A stretch of DNA of 64,000 bases from DAOUEX01 sp034430235 (GTDB lineage Bacteria > Chloroflexota > Anaerolineae > UBA2200), in contig CAYZGO010000004.1 of NCBI GenBank assembly GCA_964478075.1, positions 1 to 64,000 on the forward strand. The letters run 5' to 3'. The notes beneath the pieces were generated by a model. It saw nothing but the letters and a program-made list of their open reading frames with translations, was not told where the DNA came from and did no database searches. How positions within the stretch are numbered: position 1 is the first letter of the stretch; each line of letters starts with the position of its first letter. A program made the position numbers and the translations under genes. This document shows, one piece after another, positions 9,862 to 17,600 of the stretch.

Positions 9862-10335
9862 ATGCCCGCAAAGAAGACCGTTATCTTTGTTTGCACCGGC
9901 AATGTCTGTCGCTCGCCCACAGCCGCCGGTCTGTTTTATGACAAACTAATCCGCGAGAAGGCAGATGGGCGAGTGCGCGTCCGTTCGGCGGGCATCTGGG
10001 CGCTCGAGGCCCAACCGGCCAGCGCGTACGCCCGACAAGTAATGAACGAACACGACCTGGACATCAGCGCACACCGTGGCCGCAGCCTCACGCAGGCCGA
10101 TGTGGACGAAGCTGATTTGATCCTAGTGATGACCAAAGGCCACGCTGCTGTCATCGCGCGGGACTTGGAACGGAGCGCAGGCAAGGTCTACCTGCTCAGC
10201 GAAATGGCCGGCAAAGCCTACGACATCGAAGACCCCTACGGTGGCTCGCTCGTCGAGTATCGTCGCATGGCGGCCGAATTGGCAGACCTGATAGAGCGCG
10301 GCTATGCAAAGGCTATGAAATTGCTGGGCAACTAG
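9862..10335 (+). CDS. low molecular weight protein-tyrosine phosphatase
   Basis: A 157-residue LMW-PTP/arsenate-reductase-fold enzyme. The phosphate-binding loop 'CTGNVCRSP' is at residues 11-19 with the nucleophilic Cys and the invariant Arg. The general-acid Asp is in 'EDPYGGS' near the C-terminus. It would dephosphorylate phosphotyrosine or low-molecular-weight arginine or tyrosine phosphates in the cytoplasm. The ATG at 9862 follows GGAGGAG; an upstream in-frame start at 9799 overlaps the hpf terminator and is unlikely. Homologues often control capsule or exopolysaccharide export, and others act as protein-arginine phosphatases. Nothing next to the gene decides between these. Confidence 0.92.
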   Translation: MPAKKTVIFVCTGNVCRSPTAAGLFYDKLIREKADGRVRVRSAGIWALEAQPASAYARQVMNEHDLDISAHRGRSLTQADVDEADLILVMTKGHAAVIARDLERSAGKVYLLSEMAGKAYDIEDPYGGSLVEYRRMAAELADLIERGYAKAMKLLGN

Positions 10336-10351
10336 AGCTTGCCTCAAACCT

Positions 10352-10386
10352 AAAAGGGCATTGCATCCTGAATGCAATCCCCTTTT
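10352..10386. terminator. bidirectional hairpin terminator
   Basis: AAAAGGGCATTGCAT and its near-perfect complement (one mismatch) flank a 5-base loop. The stem is bounded by A- and T-runs so it can work in both directions. It separates the phosphatase gene from the convergent HNH gene. Confidence 0.85.
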
Positions 10387-10410
10387 GCTGTGCCCTGTCG
10401 TAGCTCGCTG

Positions 10411-10923
10411 CTACTCCCACCAACCCCGCAAGAACTTTTCCCACTCGCCGTTCTGGTTCAGGTATGGCTGGAACAAATACTTGCCGGTAGCCCTAGGCTC
10501 GAAAGGCTGGCGCAGCAATCGCATGTGAGCCCCCTCCAACGTCTTGCCGCCCTTGCGCCGATTGCACATTGGGCAGGCACTGACCAGGTTCTCCCAGGTG
10601 TGCTCGCCGCCACGATGGCGCGGCACGACGTGATCCATGGTCAGGCTGCGTGTTCGCCTGCCGCAGTACTGGCAGGTGTAGTTGTCACGGCGAAAGACTT
10701 CCTTACGGCACAGGCGCACGCGAGGCAACGGCCGCCTGATCATATAGTCCAAACGGATGACTGAAGGGATAGGCCAGGCACGGCTCACGGAATGGATGAA
10801 ACCGCGTCCGTTCTCCAAGATCTCCGCCTTGCAGCCTACAATCATGACCATCGCACGGCGCAGATTGCAGGCGTTCAGCGGTTCATAGTTTTGATTAAGC
10901 ACCAACACTGCAACGTTGTGCAT
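10411..10923 (-). CDS. HNH endonuclease family protein
   Basis: A 170-residue member of the widespread HNH family with the start 'VLVLNQNYEPLN'. A zinc-binding pair 'CQYCG' and the 'MDHVVPRHRGG' motif (His-Val-Val-Pro) are followed by 'NLVSACPMCNRRKG', giving the two zinc-binding pairs and the Asn and His of the beta-beta-alpha metal fold. Such chromosomal HNH proteins are common, stand-alone and mostly uncharacterised; a role in DNA cleavage or repair is inferred. The start is taken at the ATG of 'MHNVAVL' (10921-10923) because homology begins there; a longer frame reaches 10962. Confidence 0.88.
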   Translation of the reverse strand: MHNVAVLVLNQNYEPLNACNLRRAMVMIVGCKAEILENGRGFIHSVSRAWPIPSVIRLDYMIRRPLPRVRLCRKEVFRRDNYTCQYCGRRTRSLTMDHVVPRHRGGEHTWENLVSACPMCNRRKGGKTLEGAHMRLLRQPFEPRATGKYLFQPYLNQNGEWEKFLRGWWE

Positions 10924-11074
10924 AGCCCTCGTTGCTGCCGTAAGTTGCACGGAGTATAGCACAAAGTCCGTAGCGTGTCAACCGCAGGCTCGAGGAGTTG
11001 GAAAACTGCCTACATTGTCATTCTGGGCTCCACCATGGCGCATTCGCACCACTCGTTATGCGAGAAACGCTGAT

Positions 11075-11279
11075 CTGTCATTGTCTTTGTTCCTGGGCCA
11101 CCTTTGTCCCTGGGGCCACCTTTGTCCCTGGGGCCACCTTTGTCCCTGGGGCCAAAGACCCAGGGGAAGACCCAGGACGAGCGCAGCGACGAACCGGAGT
11201 CCCCGGAGCGATGCGGAGCGGGGCGCCGCCTCAGTCCTGTCGTCCCCGTTTACGGCACCTCCGGTCTTTACGCCAGCGG
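11075..11279 (+). repeat. composite repeat block with a tandem array
   Basis: Three tandem copies of an approximately 18-base unit (CCACCTTTGTCCCTGGGG) lie at 11098-11155, then 'caaagacccaggggaagaccc' and 'gagcgcagcgacga', the same words that build the repeats at 44181 and 55458. At 11224-11262 about 30 bases are identical to the element at 4270 ('cgccgcctcagtcctgtcgt'). The block ends exactly where xylulokinase homology begins. Confidence 0.8.
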
Positions 11280-12416
11280 CTCTGGAAGGAGCGCCTCATA
11301 CAAATCACCGGCAACGATGCCCTGACCGGATTCACTGCGCGCAAAATCCTGTGGGTGAAGAACAACGAGGCTGAAGTGTTCGCCCGCGTTAGGCAGATCT
11401 TGTTGCCCAAAGACTACGTGCGGTGGAAGCTGACGGGTGAGTACGCCACTGACAAGGCCGGAGGCGCAGGCACGCTGCTCTTTGACGTCCGCAAACGGGA
11501 CTGGTCGGGCGCGGTTGTGGAAGCGCTGGGGATCGGGCCTGCCTGGCTGCCGCCCACCTTCGAGGGCACCGCCATAACCGGGCGCGTGACGCCCGAAGCC
11601 GCAGAGTTCACTGGTCTGCAAACGGGCACGCCGGTCGTGGGTGGTGGTGGAGACCAGGCCGCTGCCGCAGTGGGCACGGGAGCCGTCGTCGAGGGAATTG
11701 TGTCGCTAAGCCTTGGGACGTCGGGCGTCGTTTTTGCCTCCGCAGATCGCCCCATCATCGAACCGCAGGGACGCCTGCACGCCTTCTGTCACGCCGTGCG
11801 CGGGACATGGCACCTCATGGGCGTCATGCTCTCGGCCGCGGGCAGCCTGCGATGGTATCGGGACACCCTGGCCTCTGACACTGACTTTGACTCTTTGGTC
11901 CGGTCAGCCTCCGACATACCACCCGGAAGCGACGGGCTCTTGTTCTTGCCCTACCTTACCGGCGAGCGCACACCGCACCCCGATCCGCTGGCGCGGGGGG
12001 CCTTCGTCGGGCTGACCGTAAGGCACTCCCAACCGCACCTGACCCGCTCCGTTCTGGAGGGAGTGGCATTTGGCCTCCGCGACAGCTTTGAACTGATGAA
12101 GCAGGCTGGACTGGCGCAGATTACTCAGGTACGCATCACTGGCGGTGGGGCAAAGAGCGCCCTCTGGCGACAGATACTGGCCGACGTGCTCAACACCGAG
12201 TTGATCACGGTGAACACTGTGGAGGGTGCGGCCTATGGTGCAGCAGTTCTCGCCGCAACCGGCGCGGGGGCCTTCACAGATGTCCCGTCGCCCTGCGCAG
12301 CTATCATCCAAGCCACCGGCAGCACCATGCCCGGCCCAGCGAGTGCCGCGTATGAGGCCATTTATCCACTGTACCGCGATCTGTACCCCGCCCTGCGTCC
12401 TGTCGTTATTGGCTGA
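11280..12416 (+). pseudogene. xylB: xylulokinase, 5'-truncated by a repeat block
   Basis: The 378 codons from 11280 encode the C-terminal three quarters of an FGGY-family sugar kinase, closest to xylulokinase, which phosphorylates D-xylulose. The match starts at 'ERLIQITGNDALTGFT', normally at about residue 115-130 of a 490-residue protein. 'LLPKDYVRWKLTGEYATD', 'GGGDQAAAAVGTG', 'SLGTSGVVF' and 'ITGGGAKSALWRQILADV' are intact. The N-terminal Asp-Gly-Thr phosphate loop and sugar-binding residues are absent. The frame stays open upstream to 10998 only because it runs through repeat DNA (Ser-Leu-Gly-Pro repeats), which is not kinase sequence. It should be inactive. The break could be biological or an assembly join, but it coincides with a dispersed repeat. 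No other xylose genes are nearby. Confidence 0.85.
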
Positions 12417-12549
12417 GTAGTTCGAACAATCGGGTCTTGCCAATGCTCAAGATGTGCTGAACCTCTGCTCGTGGGAGCAGACCGTGACAGTATGCCTGCA
12501 GGACAACCTTGATCTGCTCGTCGGCGAACCGTTTGTGAAGCTGACGCAT
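12406..12549 (-). pseudogene. transposase N-terminal fragment (helix-turn-helix part)
   Basis: A 47-residue frame beginning 'MRQLHKRFADEQIKVVLQAY' resembles the N-terminal helix-turn-helix of integrase-type transposases ('AEVQHILSIGKTRLFELL'). The catalytic core is missing; the frame ends where it meets the antisense end of xylB. GGGAGG precedes the ATG. The inverted repeat CCTCCCAT ... ATGGGAGG (12556-12578) contains this ribosome binding site and could hide it in the mRNA. The family assignment is from memory of such sequences and is tentative. Confidence 0.5.
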
Positions 12550-12581
12550 GTTTGACCTCCCATGATTGGTATGGGAGGAAT

Positions 12582-13007
12582 TTAGCACAAGCAGTTCGCT
12601 TTTGAATTGAAAATAGTTCGCTTTTCAGCTGCAAATGGTTCGCTTTTGAATTGAAGATGACACAAGAAGACAAACTGCCGAGAGGTCAGGTACTTGAACG
12701 GGTGGAGCTCTCCCAGGAAATCGATGCGCTCTGCGCGCCAGCCCAGTTCCTCCTGCAGTTCGCGGTTGGCGGTTTCTTCCAGAGGCTCGCCGTCTTCCAC
12801 CTCACCGCCGACCAGCCCCAGCACATCGCGGTCAAAGGCAGGCGAGCGCTCCACGGCCATCAGCACGTGGCGGTCGTCCGTGAGCGGCACGACCACGACG
12901 CCATCGCCGCAGTGTACGAATCCCACGCCATCGCTGTCGGCCATCAGTGTGAAGTACGGGTCGCTGCTGATTCTCTCACCGTGAGGCTTCCTCGGTTTAT
13001 GCTCCAT
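12582..13007 (-). pseudogene. Nudix hydrolase, 3'-truncated by insertion-sequence end
   Basis: A NUDIX-family protein of the ADP-ribose pyrophosphatase type, which cleaves nucleoside diphosphates linked to another moiety. The Nudix box is complete ('GGEVEDGEPLEETANRELQE' followed by EELGW). The start is the ATG at 13005-13007 behind AAGGGA. After 'YLTSRQFVFL' the sequence turns into the translated end repeat of the adjacent insertion sequence and stops at 141 residues, so the last strands and helix of the fold (about 35-40 residues) are lost. The Nudix motif survives, so residual activity cannot be excluded. Confidence 0.8.
12590..12660. repeat. triplicated 'GTTCGCTTTT' end repeat
   Basis: Three direct copies of 'GTTCGCTTTTGAATTGAA' or a close variant lie at about 12594, 12615 and 12638, just upstream of the transposase fragment. 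Multiple spaced copies next to a transposase start are typical transposase-binding sites at an insertion-sequence end. A reversed copy (CAAAAGCGAACC) appears near the right edge of the window at 63967-63978. Confidence 0.65.
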
Positions 13008-13227
13008 GGCACGTCCCTTCACGCAGCACGCTTCACCCCGTTACCCATCCATATCCTTTCCACCTCTGCACCGACGTGGCTCTCATGACGGCTGTCCACC
13101 CTGCCTTGCACGGCAGGCCAGCTCCTCGCACAGTTGGCGGCATAGCATCACCCATTTTCCTGCACATCAGGGCATCTATGCGCTGATTCTTAGCACTTGC
13201 CGGTCTGGTGAAGCCCTGTAAGTGCAG
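13008..13227. other. intergenic spacer, nothing recognised
   Basis: About 220 bases between the Nudix remnant and the end of the TIR gene. No gene, tRNA or clear hairpin terminator was found here. Confidence 0.4.
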
Positions 13228-14367
13228 TCAGAGTCGGGACGCCGCCACCCGAAAGCCGACGATTCTGAAGCGACGGTACGGGAGGTGGGCATGGCGGACA
13301 GCGCAGCGGACGTCGCCTGCAACATCGGCGAATGAGCCTCCACGCAGCACGCGGCGCACCTCATTGCCTGCGTCCGGGTTCTCTCGCTCGTCCCAGGGCC
13401 TATAGGGGTACGCAAAATCTGGCTCCAGGGTGTCTTCTCCCCACAGGCTCAGCGTCCATTCCCACACGTTGCCGGCCATGTCCAGCAGACCATGGGAGCT
13501 GGCTCCCTTAGGGTATGACCCCACCGGTGTTGTGTCATCCGAGTACTCGTCAGCATTGTTACATCGCCCCCCGTACCACCGCTTGCCCCAAGGGTAGGCA
13601 CGCCCGTCGGTACCCCGGGCTGCTTTCTCCCATTCGGCCTCGCTGGGCAGGCGGTAGCGCTTGCCGGTAACCTGAGACAGCCAGTCACAGTACTGTGCAG
13701 CCTCCTGCCAAGAGACGTACACCACAGGGTGGGTCTCTTTTCCCATTGGAGGCCGTCCACGGCCGCTTCCCCAATGGGTTGGCCGACGATTGCCGGTGTC
13801 CTGGACGAAAGCCGCATACTGGGCGTTAGTCACCAATGTCTTGGCCAGGTAGTAGTTGGGCAAGTAGAGGGTGTGCTGCGGTTGCTCGTTGTCCTGCGCG
13901 AATCGGTGCCTACGCTTGCTGCCCATCCGGAACTCACCAGCGGGGATGAGGATCATCTCCGGCTCGGTGGGAACGGACACGGGAAGAGGACTAAATACCA
14001 CTTGTTCAAGCTCGATATAGAAGCTGTCGCGCGGCATCTTGCCGTCCCTTACGTCCACGTACTGCGTGCTGATCAGGAGAGTGAATTCCTCACCGCGCAG
14101 CAACAGCGGGAAAACCGGCTTCCGCTCACGCAGTGCCACCATGATTTCCTTCTCCACCCAGTCCGAATCCTCCGACGCGGGCGTCATCACCACGATAAAG
14201 GCAGCGCTGGTGCGGATAGCCTGAGCAATCGCCCGCCACCACGCCTTGCCGGTCTTAATGCGCGCGTCACTCCACACGTCAAAACCACGCCTAAGCAGAT
14301 CGCGCTCTAGATCGTGTACGTAAGGTTGGTCTTCGCGGCAGTAGGAGATGAAGATATGGTCGCTCAT
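13228..14367 (-). CDS. TIR domain - SUMF1/FGE-like fusion protein
   Basis: A 379-residue two-domain protein. Residues 1-120 are a TIR domain ('HIFISYCREDQPYVHDLERD', 'RGFDVWSD', 'FIVVMTPASEDSDWVEKEI'); Glu74 sits where TIR NAD-cleaving enzymes carry the catalytic Glu. Residues 133-379 are a formylglycine-generating-enzyme-like (SUMF1/PvdO) domain: 'MILIPAGEFRMGS', 'YRLPSEAEWEKAARG', 'MAGNVWEW', 'RVLRGGSF', 'GFRVA'. Only one Cys remains near the FGE active site ('DVRC'), so it may bind ligand rather than oxidise cysteine. TIR-SUMF1 fusions are found near conflict and signalling genes. It is the last gene of the minus-strand cassette from 23680, separated from the NACHT gene by a decayed DUF4062 fragment. 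Only a weak GAGAG precedes the ATG. Confidence 0.88.
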   Translation of the reverse strand: MSDHIFISYCREDQPYVHDLERDLLRRGFDVWSDARIKTGKAWWRAIAQAIRTSAAFIVVMTPASEDSDWVEKEIMVALRERKPVFPLLLRGEEFTLLISTQYVDVRDGKMPRDSFYIELEQVVFSPLPVSVPTEPEMILIPAGEFRMGSKRRHRFAQDNEQPQHTLYLPNYYLAKTLVTNAQYAAFVQDTGNRRPTHWGSGRGRPPMGKETHPVVYVSWQEAAQYCDWLSQVTGKRYRLPSEAEWEKAARGTDGRAYPWGKRWYGGRCNNADEYSDDTTPVGSYPKGASSHGLLDMAGNVWEWTLSLWGEDTLEPDFAYPYRPWDERENPDAGNEVRRVLRGGSFADVAGDVRCAVRHAHLPYRRFRIVGFRVAASRL

Positions 14368-14471
14368 CGTTCTCTCTCAGGGCTGTTGGCTCAAATCAGC
14401 CTCGTACTTCGGGAATCCTTCTCACCTTCGAGAAGCTTCGGGCCGTGCACAGTGCAGCGATGACCCCAGGA

Positions 14472-14660
14472 TCAAGCATCCAGCGACGCTTCCTGACTCA
14501 CGCCCCAGCGCAGGTCGATGGCCTGGAAGCGAGCGCCGTGCTGCTGACAAAGCTGGCGCAAGCGGGGAACACCCGCTCCTGCGAGGCTTTCTGTTCTCGT
14601 CTTGGGCCACTGGTGGTGGAGTTGACACAGATCCGAAAGGTCATGCTTGCCAGGACCTTG
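14472..14660 (-). pseudogene. decayed N-terminal fragment of a DUF4062 gene
   Basis: This stretch duplicates the first about 60 codons of the neighbouring DUF4062-NACHT gene. 'LCQQHGARFQAIDLRWGVS' is preserved almost unchanged and the nucleotide identity is high. The part before it is in a different frame ('TFRIC' for 'TFRIF') and a stop codon follows 'ASLDA', so it is non-functional. It shows that a second copy of the large gene, or at least its beginning, once stood between the TIR gene and the current copy. Confidence 0.8.
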
Positions 14661-14683
14661 TTTTGACTTCGGATTCCATGTTC

Positions 14684-17600
14684 TCATAAACGATCCAGTA
14701 TCTCCCTGATCTCTGCAACAAGCGCCGCGTGCTCCGGTCCTGCCAGGTCAATGAATTTCTCAAGATGTGCGCAGGCTTCCTCCTGTTTCCCCGTGTGTAT
14801 CTTTGCCAATCCGATACCATGAAAGGCGAGTGGATCTTGCGATCCCTGAGATATCAGAGCCGAGAACTCCTCTTCTGCATCCGAGTACCTTTCCAAATGC
14901 AGGAGGCAATAGCCAATGCGTATGGATGTTCGAGCCTCGTCCTTAAGGCTCCTTGCCTTGGTCAGAGTGGCCAGGGCTTTCTGATATTCTCCTCCTGGTG
15001 ACAAAGCAGAAGCCTGCCAGAACCAAATGTTGTGGTCATCCTGTACAATCGCCAACGCTTTTTGATAGCAGGGCAGCGCCTGCTTGTGTCTCTCTAGGCC
15101 CACCAGGGCATTGGCTTTCGCAGCATAGAGATAGCCCAAGTTCTCGCCTGACACCAGTTGTCGCTCCAAGCCATCATCTGCTCTAGCCAGCGCTTCGTGG
15201 TTCCGCCCCGCCCGAAGGAGCGCCGTGAGACTATAGAACACCAACTCCACATCATCGGGTTTCAGTCTTAGCGCTTCATTGAAGCATTCTATCGCCTGCT
15301 CATAACTTCCTGCATCAAGTAGCCCCGCTCCCCTCTCCTTCAACTCATCGACGGCCGCAGAGCGTTTGTCTTCGGGTATTCCTGCAACTTCCGACTCTGA
15401 GGCTTGTTGCATCATCGACCCTTCCAATGGCACAATGTGCACCTGCCCCGATTCGTCACCGGCGACAACCGTCAGCCCGTCCGGGGCAATCGCGCAGGAA
15501 GAGAACCGCCGCTCCCTGCGCACCGTGGTCATCAGCTCCCCTTGCTCCAGGTCCCACAGCATGAGCGTCCCGTCCTCGGAGGCCGACACGACCCGCCGGC
15601 CATCCGCAGTCACCGCCAGTGCCGCGGCCGGTGCGGTGTGGCCGCGCAGCACGTGCAGCTGCGTCCGCTGCTCCGGATCCCACACCCGCACCGTGCAGTC
15701 CTCGTCGGCGCACAGCGCCCGCCGACCGTCCGCGGTCAGCGCCACTGCCCGCACCGGATCGTGGCATGCCACCCCGAGCACCTCCCGCTTCGCCGCTTCT
15801 CGTGCCAGATCCAAGACCAGGAACTTGCCATCCTCTGAGCCGAGCGCCGCCCACCGTCCATCTGGAGTCACGGCCAGTGCCGCGATCCGGCCAATATTGC
15901 CGATCAAGGCGCGCCACCCTGACCGCTCCTCCAAATTCCACACTCGGACCACGCCGTTCCCCGTGACAACGGCGCGCTGACCGGCTTTGGCCAGTGCCGC
16001 CACCCGGACGGGTTTGGCATCTCTCATCCTTTGAAGCGCTACCCCTCGCTCCAGGTCCCACATCCTCATTCTGCCGTCCTTAGAGACGGAGACGGCCCTC
16101 TGCCCGTCAGGCGTGACTGCCACCGCCAACACCGCATCTTCGTGCCCGGACAGACTTTGCACCTCCTCCCCCGTCAGGAGGTCCCACACCCGGACGGTGC
16201 GGTCCGCCGAGCCCGAAACCGCCCACCGCCCGTCAGGCGTCACCGCCACCGCGGTCACCTTGTCTCGATGGCCCGCCAGGATCCGAGGCTCCGCTCCCCG
16301 GCCCGGCTCCGCCCTGACGTCCTCCGGCGGCAGCGCCTTGGTCTCTGCGGAGCCTGTTTGCGGGCGGCCTGCTACGAAGGGGTTTACTTGCAGCGGGGTC
16401 GAGCAGTCCGGGTTGGGGCAGGTGATCTCCCGGCCGAGCCAGTCGTTCCTGAGCTGGAAAGTGTGTCTGCAGACCGGGCAGCAGAGGGCAGGTCCGGAGC
16501 CGCAGTCCACCGCCGTGACAATGAGGGGTCCGTACTCGATCCCCATGAGGTCCACCATGTACAGCATTCCACCATCCTCGCCGCAGGCCGCAAAGGGTGA
16601 CCACGGGTGGAGCGCCAAACCGCGCAGCGCCCCCAAGAGCGGTAGGCTCGCCCGCTCTAGCCCCGTTGCTGCATCCCACACCTTGAGCGTCTTGTCCCCG
16701 CCGGCAGAGACGATGAACCTGCCGTCGGGGCTGATGGCGCAGCCACTGACCGCGCCGGTGTGGCCGGTCAGGGTGGCCCGCTCTGCCCCCGTTGCTGCAT
16801 CCCACACNNNNNNNNNNNNNNNNNNNNNNNNNNNNNNNNNNNNNNNNNNNNNNNNNNNNNNNNNNNNNNNNNNNNNNNNNNNNNNNNNNNNNNNNNNNNN
16901 NNNNNNNCAGGGTGGCCCGCTCTGCCCCCGTTGCTGCATCCCACACCTTGAGCGTCTTGTCCTCGCTGGCGGAGACGATGAAGCTGCCGTCGGGGCTGAT
17001 GGCGCAGCCAGAGACCGCCCATTTGTGGCCGGTCAGGGTCTGGATCAGGGCTTGGGACTCGCGGAAGGGCGTCCTCGTCTTTACCCACGGAGCGCCCCCC
17101 GGTGCGCTCCGTCGCGCAAGCTCTGGCGCTAGCACTTGTGGAAGCGGCTCGCTCGCCCACTGCAGGCGGTTATAGATCTGCTGCCAGAGCAGGTTTGGCC
17201 ATCGCGCCAGGTGATGGGTCTCGCGGGTCAGGGCTCGGTCGAAGGCAGCGAGAATGGCCCGCTGCTCCAAGCGCCCAGGCTCGGCCGGGAGCTCTTTGAG
17301 CGCCAGATCGAAGTCGGCCTGGAGGAGGAGCGCGGCCGTGTAGGTCTTGGTCACGTTCCCATCTGCGTCGCTGCGCTCCAGCACCCCGACACGGGTGGCC
17401 TTGTGCTCCAGGAAGCGGAAGTCGGTGAGGGTGTCGTGCACCTCGTCCCATCTTGCTGCCTTGGTCAGGTGGTGCGGCAACTCACCCAGCCCCCGGGGGT
17501 AGTTGCCCTCCCAGCTCTGATCACCACTGGGATCTGCCCTGTAGCGGAAATAGTCCGCCAGCCTCCCGTGGTAGTCCAGGTCCTTCCCGCCGCCGAGGTA

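Noticed and set aside
10998..11279. Open frame extending xylB upstream
   Set aside because: The residues come from tandem repeat DNA (Ser-Leu-Gly-Pro units), not from the FGGY N-terminal domain.
13228..14367. True formylglycine-generating enzyme
   Set aside because: Only one Cys lies near the expected active site and the domain is fused to TIR; a binding or signalling role is more likely than sulfatase maturation.
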